DNA of 64,000 nucleotides from an uncultured Acetatifactor sp. (GTDB taxonomy: Bacteria > Bacillota > Clostridia > Lachnospirales > Lachnospiraceae). Where the stretch lies: the NCBI GenBank assembly GCA_910580225.1, contig CAJTXE010000006.1, positions 68,632 through 132,631 of the forward strand. Reading direction: 5' to 3'. A model generated the notes under the pieces. It did no database searches, was not told where the DNA came from, and saw only the letters and a list, made by a program, of their open reading frames with translations. Each line of letters opens with the position of its first letter. Positions within the stretch are counted from its first letter, which is position 1. Below, piece after piece: positions 16,435 to 26,157 of this stretch. The translations under genes were made by a program, and so were the position numbers.

Positions 16435-18447
16435 TTAATATGTTTTAAATTCAAATTCTTCGTTGGAGAGACGGATCTTGGCCCCGTGAGACAGCGGAAT
16501 CTCCGTGTTGCTGGGAATCATTTCCCCATTCACATAAGTATGGTTGGTAGAATTATTATCCACAATATAAAATTGACCATTTTTATTGATAATATCCGCA
16601 TGGCTCCGGCTGATGGTAGGATTGCCGCTGATACAGTAATCCACATAGCTCCTCTCCTTGCCGATATGGAACACCGCCTTCTCCAACAGAATCTTCTCAT
16701 TATTACTGCTGCGGAGCAGATAAGGCTTTACTGCAGCTGCGGCCTGCACTGCCCCAAGAACCATGGTTTCATCCCCAAAATCGTCTGCTCCCATGATCAC
16801 GGTATCACCGAAATTATCTCCCATGGACATCTGCTGCGGGTTCCCCGGAACCGGCTGTCCCATTCCGAACTGCTGTCCTGATACGGGAATGCCCCCCGCA
16901 TTATTTTGACCCGGCATTGCAAACCCTGGTCCCCCGTTTTGGCCCGGCACCTGGAAGCCTGCTCCTTTCTTCTGATCAGATGCCTGAAGGCCTGCTCCTC
17001 CGTTCTGGCCCGGCATCGGAAAACCGGCTCCTTTATTCTGACCGGGCATCTGGAAGCCTGCTCCCTTATTCTGACCAGCTGCCTGAGAACCGACTCCTCC
17101 GTTCTGGCCGGGTACCTGAAAACCGGCTCCCCCGTTCTGGCCGGGTACCTGAAAACCGGCTCCTCCGTTCTGGCCGGGCATCCCGGGACCTCCCTTGGGT
17201 GATTTCCCCTTTTTGCCGCCCTTATCAGCCTTTCCGCTGTTCTTTTTCTCTTCCTGCTGTGCTTTATATGCTGCGGCATTCTCTTTGTTGTAATGCTGCA
17301 GGAGATAGAACATGGACATCTTCTTCTGGCCGGCTCCGGCTTCCTGCCCCGCCTGACCCCTGCCTTCCGAATTCTGACCAGGTACTCCAAAGCCGCCTGC
17401 CTCATTCTGACCAGGTACTCCAAAACCGCCTCCGTTCTGCTGACCAGGTACCGCGAAGCCGCCCCCATCTTTCTGCCCCGGTATTGCAAAACCGCCGCCT
17501 GTCTCCTTCTGGCCGGGTACTGCAAAGCCTTTCCCATTCTGACCGGATGCCTGCACACCGCCTGCCCCCGGAAAACCGTTTCCTCCGTTTTGGCCGGGCA
17601 CCGCAAAACCGCCGCCGTTCTGTCCAAAGCCTGATGCACCGCCTGCCCCCGGAAAACCGTTTCCTCCATTCTGGTTCGGCACTGCAAAACCACCGCCCTG
17701 AGCACCTCCTGCAAAACCGGCATGATCTGTTTTCTCTCCTTGTTGCTGTGAAGAAATCTGCTGTACTGCCTGCTCCGGCTGAGGCGATATGGTCTCGACT
17801 TTCTTACCAAAAAAAGCCTTCTTAGCCGAAGCCGGCTGCTGTACCTGCATTTGAGGCTGTACCGAAGGCATTTGCTGATAGTACACCGGTCCTGAGGCCT
17901 CCGCATACAGCTGCTCCAGCAGCTGTCCGAAATCATTTGCCACAAACACAGGCGCACTGTTCAGATAATTGATAATCTTTGCTACATAATCGCAGTTTTC
18001 CGTCTGGTCAAATTGAGTGGTAAACATGATATTTTTAAAGAACATACCCACATCCGTAGTGCCCGCCACGTTCATCACCGGAAGGCAGATTACCTCGGCA
18101 TTACAGGTACTCACATCTGCATAAATAAAGTCCGTATCCAGCAGGAAGGAATTCAAATCAATCATATATTCTTCCGCTACAGATACCGCTGCCGTAATAC
18201 CGGAGAAGACCCCCAGCAGTCTGCGCCGATTTACCACACCGGCAAAGAACTGTTTTACCGTTACCTTCGCCGTTATGTTATACTTCAGAAATCGGTCTGC
18301 ATTCATCTGGGTATACACTACGGACGCCATGCCGGGAATCTTGTTATTGGTGATCATTCCCAGAGTCATGGTATCCAGTGTATCCTCCGGCTCAATGCCG
18401 TATACCAGAAAAGAATTGTTGCCGTTTGTCTCAAATGTAAATGCCAT
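16435..18447 (-). CDS. FHA-domain protein with DUF6382-like N-terminus and PGQN repeats
   Basis: A 670-residue protein in three parts. Residues about 1-200 look like the DUF6382 domain that precedes FHA domains in related clostridia (named from memory). Residues about 250-515 are low-complexity, built of degenerate VPGQNGG-type units in two blocks split by a lysine-rich helix. Residues about 575-670 are a forkhead-associated domain with the pThr-binding motifs: GKERS, ISRSHA and NSTNHTYVNG. Just before it are GDTVIMG and DETMVLG, which resemble phosphoacceptor sites in FHA proteins regulated by Ser/Thr kinases. AGGGGG lies eight bases before the ATG. It is likely an adaptor that reads phosphothreonine within the Tad locus. 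Confidence 0.85.
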   Translation of the reverse strand: MAFTFETNGNNSFLVYGIEPEDTLDTMTLGMITNNKIPGMASVVYTQMNADRFLKYNITAKVTVKQFFAGVVNRRRLLGVFSGITAAVSVAEEYMIDLNSFLLDTDFIYADVSTCNAEVICLPVMNVAGTTDVGMFFKNIMFTTQFDQTENCDYVAKIINYLNSAPVFVANDFGQLLEQLYAEASGPVYYQQMPSVQPQMQVQQPASAKKAFFGKKVETISPQPEQAVQQISSQQQGEKTDHAGFAGGAQGGGFAVPNQNGGNGFPGAGGASGFGQNGGGFAVPGQNGGNGFPGAGGVQASGQNGKGFAVPGQKETGGGFAIPGQKDGGGFAVPGQQNGGGFGVPGQNEAGGFGVPGQNSEGRGQAGQEAGAGQKKMSMFYLLQHYNKENAAAYKAQQEEKKNSGKADKGGKKGKSPKGGPGMPGQNGGAGFQVPGQNGGAGFQVPGQNGGVGSQAAGQNKGAGFQMPGQNKGAGFPMPGQNGGAGLQASDQKKGAGFQVPGQNGGPGFAMPGQNNAGGIPVSGQQFGMGQPVPGNPQQMSMGDNFGDTVIMGADDFGDETMVLGAVQAAAAVKPYLLRSSNNEKILLEKAVFHIGKERSYVDYCISGNPTISRSHADIINKNGQFYIVDNNSTNHTYVNGEMIPSNTEIPLSHGAKIRLSNEEFEFKTY
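16904..17690 (-). repeat. Pro-Gly-Gln coding repeats in the FHA gene
   Basis: Two blocks (about 16904-17210 and 17365-17690) of imperfect tandem repeats, unit 24-48 bases, coding for variants of GFxVPGQNGG. Several copies share near-identical DNA, so copy number may vary between strains. The intervening stretch codes for a charged, lysine-rich segment. Confidence 0.85.
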
Positions 18448-18462
18448 TTTATATACCCCCTG

Positions 18463-19770
18463 TTAATAATTCTTCTGATAGAGCAGCAGGACGGACCAGG
18501 TCATATTATCCCGGACAAATACCGTCCCATTGGCAGTAAAATCCTTTGCATCCGTAAATTGACAGGGAATGCAAAGTTCCTTATCCATATTGATGAATCC
18601 CCATTGTCCGTCGCTTTGAACAGCTGCATATCCGTTGGAAAAGCTTCTTGCATCTTCATAAGTCGGCTCAAGAAACCAGTTTCCGTCCTTGTCTATAAAT
18701 CCCCATTTCCCGTCCTTCTGAACGGCAGCATATGTACCCTCATAGAAAATTTTAGCATCTTCATAAGACTCTGTTCCGATCTGGGTTCCTGCAGAATCAA
18801 TCATCTGATAAGAATCTCCCGTCCCCACAAATAAGCGTTCATTTCGATATGCCATCTGCTTTTCATCTGTCAAAACTTCATCAAATGTCGTGTTAATCTT
18901 CACATTTCCCGAAGCATCATAAATTTTCCAGCCCTCACTGTCCTTTGCCGCTGCCAGACCATTTCCCAATGTAGTGGCTTCCTGAAATCCTCCCATTATC
19001 TTATCGCCGGATTTATTATAGTAATTCCATTCCTGCCCATTGTTCACTGCATAAATGTCAGCCGAAGACATCACCCCCAGCTCTGTCACTACTTCTTCCG
19101 TGCTCACTGCAAATACTTTGTTTCCATCCAAATCGATATAAAACGCCTTGCCCTCTGCGTCGATAACCGGCGCCATCTCATTGTTAAAGGCTCCCACACA
19201 GGCATAAATTGTTCCGATTACCCGCTTTCCTTTTGTATTGCTGTAACCCCATGTCTCGTTTCTGCAGACAGGCGCACGATTGCTGCTGAAGATCGATGCA
19301 TCGTCGTATTCTCCCTGCAGATAATATTCATATTCCACCGTCTGATACAATGCATCCGCATTTTCTGACGCCACATGTCTGTTGACCATGTCATTGTAAA
19401 GCTCAAAAAACGCTATATAATCTTTGTTATTCAGAAAAAGATCCAACACAAATTCGTATGATCTTGGCTCCTTGGGATAGGCTCGCAGCAGTGCCTCTCC
19501 CCACTCCAGCGCTCCGTTGAAGTTTTTCATCGTATCCCGATAGAAGGATGCAACTTCCAGATACAGTTCCAATGACGGACGCATGTTCAGCGCATTCTGA
19601 TAATTCTCTCTGGCATAGATTTCGATTTCCTGAGAGGCATAGTTTCTTGCATCTTCAAGATACTGTTGAAACTGATTTTCGGCTTTCACATTGTTGCTGG
19701 TGGTCATATAGATCCCCAGTACAAACAGCCCAATCAAGATAACAGGTGCCAACAGCTTGTAATTTTTCAT
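18463..19770 (-). CDS. WG-repeat protein with N-terminal membrane anchor
   Basis: A 435-residue protein. Residues about 5-24 are a membrane anchor. A helical, TPR-like part with aromatic residues follows (about 30-160), and then at least five WG repeats, marked by Trp-Gly/Lys-x-(Y/F/I)-x-(D/N)-x-x-G, for example WGFIDKDG and WGFINMDK. WG repeats form beta structures of unclear ligand, commonly on secreted or anchored proteins. It lies 15 bases upstream of the FHA gene and 10 bases downstream of the prepilin peptidase, so it belongs to the Tad transcript. The repeat region is probably extracytoplasmic, given the N-terminal anchor. Confidence 0.85.
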   Translation of the reverse strand: MKNYKLLAPVILIGLFVLGIYMTTSNNVKAENQFQQYLEDARNYASQEIEIYARENYQNALNMRPSLELYLEVASFYRDTMKNFNGALEWGEALLRAYPKEPRSYEFVLDLFLNNKDYIAFFELYNDMVNRHVASENADALYQTVEYEYYLQGEYDDASIFSSNRAPVCRNETWGYSNTKGKRVIGTIYACVGAFNNEMAPVIDAEGKAFYIDLDGNKVFAVSTEEVVTELGVMSSADIYAVNNGQEWNYYNKSGDKIMGGFQEATTLGNGLAAAKDSEGWKIYDASGNVKINTTFDEVLTDEKQMAYRNERLFVGTGDSYQMIDSAGTQIGTESYEDAKIFYEGTYAAVQKDGKWGFIDKDGNWFLEPTYEDARSFSNGYAAVQSDGQWGFINMDKELCIPCQFTDAKDFTANGTVFVRDNMTWSVLLLYQKNY

Positions 19771-19780
19771 CCTTATGTCC

Positions 19781-20446
19781 TCACATTCCTGTCAAAAAAA
19801 TTGACAAATAAGTACCAATCATCAGAGCCGGTCCAAAAGGTATCGCATCCTTCCTTGATTTCTTTTTGGATACCAATACTACAACCGCAATCACAAAGGA
19901 TACCACCAGAGAAAGAAACATGGCTCCCCAGGTTCCCTGCAATCCAAGAAAAAGCCCCATCACTATAAATAATTTCATATCTCCGCCGCCGATGCTGTTC
20001 TTTACAATCAAGGCACATAATGCCGCAACCAGAAACAGTATCACGCTGGCCGCTGCCTCTGAAAGAATCGCGGGAAGCAGGTCTTCCCTCTCAAAGAGAA
20101 GTTCCGCCGCTAATACCAGAACTCTGGCGGCAAGTCCTCCTGCCACAAACAAATTAGGAATGCGCATGGTTTCAAAATCCGTATATGCTACCGGCCAGAG
20201 CAAGGCCAGCAGAATTACACGTTTCACTGTAAACAAAAATGTATTATCCCCATAAAAACAATATAAAAAAATTGTCAGCCCCATGGCCAGAGCGATCATA
20301 CCACCGCTGTAACCCCAAAATGCCGAAGGAGGCTTTCCCTCTTTCCACCTTTTATACTGATCCCGGTTTTTCCGTATTTCCCGATGCAGCAGACCCGCGG
20401 CAGCCCCATTGGCCATGACACCGCACAATATCATCACTCCAAGCAT
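19781..20446 (-). CDS. tadV: Prepilin peptidase, A24 family (TadV/CpaA type)
   Basis: A 221-residue polytopic aspartic protease that would cleave the leader of the Flp pilin and the TadE-like pseudopilins. Both catalytic aspartates are in the expected context: YTDFETMRIPN near residue 95 and GGGDMKLF near residue 155. There are about six membrane helices and no N-methylation zinc domain, as in the short Tad-type enzymes. It begins seven bases after the stop of the TadE-like gene upstream, with GAGGAG overlapping that stop region. The gene symbol is by analogy with Aggregatibacter tad genes. Confidence 0.92.
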   Translation of the reverse strand: MLGVMILCGVMANGAAAGLLHREIRKNRDQYKRWKEGKPPSAFWGYSGGMIALAMGLTIFLYCFYGDNTFLFTVKRVILLALLWPVAYTDFETMRIPNLFVAGGLAARVLVLAAELLFEREDLLPAILSEAAASVILFLVAALCALIVKNSIGGGDMKLFIVMGLFLGLQGTWGAMFLSLVVSFVIAVVVLVSKKKSRKDAIPFGPALMIGTYLSIFLTGM

Positions 20447-20453
20447 ATGGCAC

Positions 20454-21710
20454 TCACTCCTCTTCCCGGCTTTCCGCGCTGTCTGTTTCCGGCAGAGCTC
20501 CGTAGCCTTCCTTTACCTCTACATTTATGGTTTCATTGGGATACTTTTCCTTCAGCTGTGCAATTGCCTGGTCTACCCGTCTCCTGTCCTCGCTGCCGGT
20601 ATTTTCCGGAAGCACAATTACCATTTTATAGGTTCTGCTGTCCGGGTCCGATGTTACTGTCTTTTTCTCGCCGTTCTGCCTGACTGTAATCTCACTTCCC
20701 AGTCCGGATACCCCATCGTACATGCTGCTGAAATCAGCGCTCAGACTGTCTGCCAGCTTTCCAGCATCCTGATAGGTATCATTGGTGGGATCTACTGTCC
20801 GGATTCTCACAAATTCGTTTTTTCCTGCACTGTTTACAAAGGCATGATAACCGTTTCTGTCCGATGTATAGGCATATCCCTGCTTTTCTTCCCCTACTAT
20901 ATACTGTCCTCTGGCCAGCTGTCCCATGCCCCATACCGTTTCCTGCCTGACAAGTGATTTGCCCCCTCCCCAGGCCAGTGTCCTGGCTGTCTGGCGGAAC
21001 GTAAAGGTAAAGTCCATATTCAGCAGCCTGATAACGCGGATCTGATACGTACAGGTTAAATTGATTTCATTGGATGCGCCGTATGCCATAAGGGAGGTAT
21101 ACTGAAAATCCAGTCCGTCCAAACCATCTACCACATGCATTCTCCGCAGGAAATCCTCCGGCGCATCGTCTGCGGAGGCCCTCAGATTTTTGGCCATAAA
21201 AGCCTTCGCCATGACCTGTCCAAGATACACCTTGGTTGCCTCGGCCAATTCCCTGCCAGCCAGCTTTCCCATGCCCACCAGGAATCCCCTGGGATCTTCC
21301 GCAATGGTATTTGCCAGTGCGGATACTGTCTTGTTAGCTGAAGTGGCACTGGACTCCAGCTGATGAAACGCGCTTTCGAAATTACCTTCTCCGAAATCCG
21401 ATCCGGCTTCCCCAAAAGAATCCATCATCTGCCCCAGTCCGTCAACGGTTTCATTGATGGTTGCCTCTGCTTTCTCGGTACCTTTGCTCAGGTTGGCATT
21501 CACATCGTCCAGCTGGAACTTATAATACAGAAAGCAATACTGAGAAATCTCCTTTGCCGCCGAATTCAATGCCACAGCCATCTTACTCTGTGTGTAGGCA
21601 ATGTCCGTAATCGACAATATAATCAATATGGCAAACATAAATGCAGTCATAGAGATCACGGCCTCAACGACTACTGCACCTCGTTCTTTTGTCTCTCTCA
21701 TCTTCTCCAA
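20454..21710 (-). CDS. TadE/TadF-like pseudopilin with long C-terminal domain
   Basis: A 418-residue protein starting with the TadE-type signature ERGAVVVEAVISMTAFMF, in which a Glu five residues after the processing Gly-Ala is followed by a hydrophobic helix; TadV-type peptidases cut before such helices. The remainder is a long soluble domain with few landmarks, ending in a Glu-rich tail. Most TadE proteins are below 200 residues, so this is an extended version. The annotated start is TTG; an ATG three codons in is equally possible because neither has a perfectly spaced site. It lies in the Tad transcript just before the peptidase gene. Confidence 0.78.
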   Translation of the reverse strand: MEKMRETKERGAVVVEAVISMTAFMFAILIILSITDIAYTQSKMAVALNSAAKEISQYCFLYYKFQLDDVNANLSKGTEKAEATINETVDGLGQMMDSFGEAGSDFGEGNFESAFHQLESSATSANKTVSALANTIAEDPRGFLVGMGKLAGRELAEATKVYLGQVMAKAFMAKNLRASADDAPEDFLRRMHVVDGLDGLDFQYTSLMAYGASNEINLTCTYQIRVIRLLNMDFTFTFRQTARTLAWGGGKSLVRQETVWGMGQLARGQYIVGEEKQGYAYTSDRNGYHAFVNSAGKNEFVRIRTVDPTNDTYQDAGKLADSLSADFSSMYDGVSGLGSEITVRQNGEKKTVTSDPDSRTYKMVIVLPENTGSEDRRRVDQAIAQLKEKYPNETINVEVKEGYGALPETDSAESREEE

Positions 21711-21766
21711 CTCTCATCTTCTTTTCACTGCCTGATTCAGATAACCCTGCGGAAAACACCAATCGC

Positions 21767-24700
21767 CTAATATCCGCGTATCATATCTACCTCAAAAGTG
21801 CACCAGTCGTCCTTCAGCGTGGGATTTGTCAGATAATCCGAATAATAGGGCACAGTGAGCATCAGCGGATCCACTCTAAGCTTTGACTTCAACCGGAAAT
21901 ATACTTTGGTTTTCTCCAGGGAATAGCCATTATCCTTTGTCCGTAAACGCATGTTTGCCTCTATTGCATTCGCCATCCGCCTGTAGATTCCCTGAGCCGT
22001 ATCATCTCCGGCGCTGAGTCCCAGATAGACAAACAGAGTCAGATAATCGCTGTACCGAAGACCTTTGGCATCCTCAATTTTCTTCCCCTCCAGCTCTGAA
22101 CTTCCTTTCAGAGCATCCACGAAATCTCCCATCTTCGCATCCTTGCCAAACTCCGGCAGGCTGATCCACCAGTCATCCTTCCCCTTATACAGTTCCACCG
22201 GAAACCCAGCCTGCAGCCTGTCCAGGTCTTTCCCTGTCTCAAAGATAACCAGGGCCCCGATCATAACCAGCTTAAACAACGGCGCCGGTATGATAAATGC
22301 AGTTATCGCCGAAAGTGAATTGGCTATTATATTGATCGCGTTGCCGGTAGTAGTCCCTGGTCCCCAGAAATTAAGAAGGGCTGACGCGGTGTTGAGGAGA
22401 ATCCTGATTTCATAAATCGTATTATAGACAGCCTTCACACTCTCGGCATTGCTCTTTCCATACAGAATATACTCAATTTCGGCCTGGTAAGCATGATTGT
22501 TGGCTGCATTGATCATCTCATTGGTCAGGGTTTTGTTATACGCATCCTCCGGATTCTCGCTGAGCCACGTGCCGTCCTTGTCCGCAGCCCCTTTAAAGCC
22601 GTCATATACCTGCTGATATCCGCTAAGGCTCAGCTTATCCGCCTTATTGGCCTCCTTCACCAAATCATACTGGTTCTCCGTCTCAAAAGTGGCGTAACTG
22701 AACATATTCATTATATACTCTGTCACATAAATATCGTCACGGATACTGGCAACATCAAACTTAACCAGACTTTTTATGAGTTTCGTCATGGAACCCAGAA
22801 GGGATTTTCCCAGGCTAAAGGCACCGTTTCCGTCCGCAGGCAGATCCTGTCCTGTCCCCGGATACCTTGCTTTGCCCAGGATCGCTTTCTCCTGCTCCTC
22901 GCCGGCTTTCTCTCCTTTATCTTTCTCATTCTCTCCTTCAGTTACCGCGTCCGTTCCCTTTTCACCAAACAGCTCCCAATAGATTCGATACAGGTGCGGT
23001 ACATTTTCCTCGTTATCCTTATAATGAATTACCGGACTGTAATCTTTATCAGACAAATCATGCAGTGTCACCACATTCCCTGAAACCGGGCTGAACAGCG
23101 CCTGAAACCGGGCCGCCGCATAATCGCTCAGCGCCTTATTGGCAAGCGGCAGCGCATCGGCCTGAATCTGACCGGATGCCGCAGACTTAAATGAGGCATA
23201 ATCGGCTATATCCATCACTTTTCTGTTCCCGTACTGCATATCCGCAATGGCTTTGGACATGGCCTGGAACTGGGAACGGGCATTCCGGAATCTTTCCTCC
23301 AGTTTATCCAGTTCTTCTGCCTTGATCTCCTTGACTACCATGTCCGATGTCAAGTCCTCCGGCGCCGAGTCTTTCTTGCTGTTGCGGATCAGATCGATGG
23401 TCTTCTGATGCTCTTCGCTCAGCTCCGTGTTCCTGCCGTCCGGAGTCTTTGCCCCTTTGGCCTTAGACTCCCAGTCGTTGAGATTTCTCTGGTATGTATT
23501 GATCATTGTCTTGATCTGCTGCAGGCTGGGAATCCCTTTCCAGAGATTGCCGTCGATGACGTCATTCAGTAACTGGGTATACTCATCCATCTGCTTTTTG
23601 ATCCGTGTCAGTTCACTGCCGATCTCTGACAGAGCGGCCGGTATGGACTTGGAACTGCCGTTTACAGACACGGTCAGATTGTTTACCTGAATAGTGCTTA
23701 TGTTGTTTTGCGAGACCCTTTCCAGCTGTCTGACCATATTAACATAAGGATCATCTTTCGTACTGGCAGTAGTCAGATAATCCTTCTGTCTCGTCTCTGC
23801 CTCTTTGATCAGGTTTTCTGCGGTCTCAACCCAGTTTGCCGGCACCCCTTCATCCGCAGTGCATTCAATCATGGCCTTCGCTTTCGCATAAGCGTCAATC
23901 ATGCTTTTTCCCGCTTTGGTGACTTCGCTGCTCAAGTTTGTGGAGCCGGAATTGATCCTGGCATTCATCTGGACCCACCACTGAATCTTATAGGAATCAT
24001 TATCTCCATTTCCGGGCTGTTTGGCCATCAGATCATTTCCGGCATCCGTCAAAGCTTTTTTCTTCTCGTCAAAAGTCTTAATCGCATTCTCCAGTCCGGT
24101 AGTCAGTTCTGTTACCTTCGCCGCCGTCACGTGATACTCCGGTTCTGCAGAAGCCTGAGGCTCTGCCGGTGCGTCCGAGGGGGACGGACTTGACGACGGA
24201 GCCGGCGTAGGCTGCACCAGATGGGAAATGGACTCGTCCTCCTTGGAATAAGTATAGGCATCCAATGCCACATTGGGCCTGGTATATGCATTCAACCCTT
24301 CCGTGTTGTACAGATTTTTGATCATCAATTCGTTGATTTTCTCATATGCGCTGCGGTAACCGGTGATCTTATCCACATATGTCTGAAGCGTATTCCTGGT
24401 AAATACCGTATCCTCTGCGGTGGCCTTTGTGTACGCCCGCATAGCCCAATAGGATTTATTAGCGGCCTTTAACAGGTCACTCTCCGATTCGTAGTATACC
24501 TCCTGAGCATCCATCATGGCATCGTTGGCCGCGGTTTCCTCGGATCCCTGCACGCCTCCCCGCTTCTCCTCCTCCGTAAGCAGGTCAATCAGCTCCTGAA
24601 CAATCAGAATAGGGCCTCTGTATTTCATGAACTCCACGATCTGCTTCTCCAGAATCGTGGGATTACGCATATCCGCCCCCGGTAAGGCTGATACCACCTT

Positions 24701-25093
24701 GCCGTCGGTCTTGTTCTGTACCTGGATCAGGTCGGATATGGTTTCATTTTGAAACCTGCCGCCGATATCGTTAGTCACTCTCTGGTACAGCAGTTTGACA
24801 TCATCGTCCTCCACATCCTGGGAATGCAGGGCCAGATCATAATATTCCGTCACCAGACTGTAATAAGTTTCGATATCCTGGCTGGATCCTACCAGACCGT
24901 AAATCTCACTCAAATCATAGTCGTAATTGGTCATCAATGTACTCAATGCCAGCTCCGCCGAAGATTCCGCCACTGACTTGCCGAGCCAGACCCGGCTGAT
25001 ATCTACAAAAATGCTGCTGATCAGCATACAGGGCACCAGTATTATCACCAGAAAAACTGATATGGCCCCCCGATTCTTCCGAAATAGAAACAT
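21767..25093 (-). CDS. Large TadG/DUF5702-like envelope protein
   Basis: An 1108-residue protein. The start RKNRGAISVFLVIILVPCMLISSIFVDISRV is the processed hydrophobic segment typical of TadG/DUF5702 proteins. A very long region follows with coiled-coil character (residues about 330-700), a Pro/Ser/Ala linker at about 295-315 (PTPAPSSSPSPSD), and a second hydrophobic region near residues 920-960. GGAGG precedes the ATG. Such proteins in clostridial Tad loci are probably pilus-associated or surface-exposed; the function is not established. The length is several times that of proteobacterial TadG. It is flanked by two TadE-like genes with gaps of 15 and about 57 bases. Confidence 0.8.
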   Translation of the reverse strand: MFLFRKNRGAISVFLVIILVPCMLISSIFVDISRVWLGKSVAESSAELALSTLMTNYDYDLSEIYGLVGSSQDIETYYSLVTEYYDLALHSQDVEDDDVKLLYQRVTNDIGGRFQNETISDLIQVQNKTDGKVVSALPGADMRNPTILEKQIVEFMKYRGPILIVQELIDLLTEEEKRGGVQGSEETAANDAMMDAQEVYYESESDLLKAANKSYWAMRAYTKATAEDTVFTRNTLQTYVDKITGYRSAYEKINELMIKNLYNTEGLNAYTRPNVALDAYTYSKEDESISHLVQPTPAPSSSPSPSDAPAEPQASAEPEYHVTAAKVTELTTGLENAIKTFDEKKKALTDAGNDLMAKQPGNGDNDSYKIQWWVQMNARINSGSTNLSSEVTKAGKSMIDAYAKAKAMIECTADEGVPANWVETAENLIKEAETRQKDYLTTASTKDDPYVNMVRQLERVSQNNISTIQVNNLTVSVNGSSKSIPAALSEIGSELTRIKKQMDEYTQLLNDVIDGNLWKGIPSLQQIKTMINTYQRNLNDWESKAKGAKTPDGRNTELSEEHQKTIDLIRNSKKDSAPEDLTSDMVVKEIKAEELDKLEERFRNARSQFQAMSKAIADMQYGNRKVMDIADYASFKSAASGQIQADALPLANKALSDYAAARFQALFSPVSGNVVTLHDLSDKDYSPVIHYKDNEENVPHLYRIYWELFGEKGTDAVTEGENEKDKGEKAGEEQEKAILGKARYPGTGQDLPADGNGAFSLGKSLLGSMTKLIKSLVKFDVASIRDDIYVTEYIMNMFSYATFETENQYDLVKEANKADKLSLSGYQQVYDGFKGAADKDGTWLSENPEDAYNKTLTNEMINAANNHAYQAEIEYILYGKSNAESVKAVYNTIYEIRILLNTASALLNFWGPGTTTGNAINIIANSLSAITAFIIPAPLFKLVMIGALVIFETGKDLDRLQAGFPVELYKGKDDWWISLPEFGKDAKMGDFVDALKGSSELEGKKIEDAKGLRYSDYLTLFVYLGLSAGDDTAQGIYRRMANAIEANMRLRTKDNGYSLEKTKVYFRLKSKLRVDPLMLTVPYYSDYLTNPTLKDDWCTFEVDMIRGY

Positions 25094-25108
25094 GCCCCGC
25101 CTCCAAAT

Positions 25109-25762
25109 CTATTTATGAAACAGTTTGTCAAAAAATTCTTTCATTTCCTTGACCTTGTCTGTAATTTTCGCTTTTATTCCTGTCACTTCCAGTATATCCT
25201 CTATCATGTTCACATTCCGGATAAATTCCGGAGAATCGCTCACCGGCACTTCCGTGTGGGTTTTGAATTTCATGGAAAGTCTCTCCCGCTCCCCCAGCAG
25301 ACGTATGGGCAGCTCTATCCTGTACTGCAGATCCACACTCACAGATGAGGCGATAAATCCGCCGTTATATTTCACTGACAGATTCGAATTGTAGCCTGTG
25401 GGCTTCATTCCGGTATACAATCCCGTATTCAAACTACCGATTCTGCTGCTGATCAGATTCCTGACCGAACTCTCAATATCCCCCATCCCGCCGAAAAACC
25501 CTGCAATATATCGGTATGGCTTGTAATCTACAGATCCGAAATCCGGAATCTTTCCGCTCTCCTCCACAGCTTTCAAAAGCGGATCTGCGCTGTAAGCCGC
25601 CCCGTCCAGTACCGCCTCCACCACGATGGACTCGATCCGGGATTTCTGATAATAGACATTTCCCAGATACAACAGCATCATGATAATTATCAGACATACG
25701 GGGAACACGATGGTGGCTTCCACAATCAATGCTCCGCTGTCATTTTTTAAACGTTTTTTCAT
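25109..25762 (-). CDS. tadE: TadE-like pilus assembly protein
   Basis: A 217-residue pseudopilin-type protein. KNDSGALIVEATIVFPVCLI at residues 6-25 is a classical TadE-like segment: Gly-Ala processing site, Glu at +5 and a hydrophobic helix. A soluble domain of about 190 residues follows. In Tad systems such minor pilins assist Flp pilus assembly after cleavage by the A24 peptidase. A TAA stop of an overlapping short frame directly abuts its ATG, and the only ribosome-site candidate is a weak GGGT, so translation may depend on upstream events (see findings). It is followed by the DUF5702-type gene. Confidence 0.88.
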   Translation of the reverse strand: MKKRLKNDSGALIVEATIVFPVCLIIIMMLLYLGNVYYQKSRIESIVVEAVLDGAAYSADPLLKAVEESGKIPDFGSVDYKPYRYIAGFFGGMGDIESSVRNLISSRIGSLNTGLYTGMKPTGYNSNLSVKYNGGFIASSVSVDLQYRIELPIRLLGERERLSMKFKTHTEVPVSDSPEFIRNVNMIEDILEVTGIKAKITDKVKEMKEFFDKLFHK

Positions 25763-25865
25763 TTATATACCCATTGCACTTTCGTGTATGTTTTTCTGCC
25801 CCAATACCGCATGGGTACGGTCCGCAGCAAAAACCACAGTCCCGCCGCAGACCATAACATGCAGG

Positions 25866-25893
25866 GCTTCCCGGCTGATCTTTGTCGGGAAGC
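25866..25893 (-). promoter_or_regulatory. Intercistronic hairpin after the pilin gene
   Basis: An 8-base-pair perfect stem (25866-25873 with 25886-25893) lies in the 150-base gap between flp and tadE. No T-run follows on the minus strand, so it is more likely an RNA-stabilising or processing element than a terminator. It would help keep the major pilin message more abundant than the downstream ones. Confidence 0.5.
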
Positions 25894-25913
25894 TCACAAA
25901 AAACGGACCTGCA

Positions 25914-26129
25914 TCATTCGTTTACTGCATTTGTAGCATTACCGGAAATCGTATTCAACAGGCTCTTTATCAGATTACTGATCGCTTCCCTGAAAACGAT
26001 AGCCAGCAATACGGCAATTCCGATCAGCACCACCATAGACACAATATTGACATCACCCTTCTCATCCGTCAGGAATGCCTGCACTCTTGCCTTGGCCTGA
26101 AACCATAAAGTATCTAACTTCTGAAACAT
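25914..26129 (-). CDS. flp: Flp1-like major pilin
   Basis: A 71-residue prepilin, the likely main subunit of the pilus. A charged leader of about 25 residues ends with DEKGDVNIVSMVVLIGIAVL, where the Glu-Lys-Gly-Asp site precedes a single hydrophobic helix; a short tail rich in Asn and Ser follows. Size and layout match the Flp1-like pilins of clostridial Tad loci. A strong AAGGAGG site precedes the ATG. It sits between the TadC gene (gap 28 bases) and the TadE gene, and its message ends close to the hairpin at 25866-25893. Confidence 0.88.
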   Translation of the reverse strand: MFQKLDTLWFQAKARVQAFLTDEKGDVNIVSMVVLIGIAVLLAIVFREAISNLIKSLLNTISGNATNAVNE

Positions 26130-26157
26130 CCTCTTGTCCTCCTTAATAAAATTTATA

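Noticed and set aside
16797..17957. 386-codon minus-strand frame inside the FHA gene
   Set aside because: The tandem repeats keep alternative frames open; the FHA frame has recognisable domains and a ribosome site.
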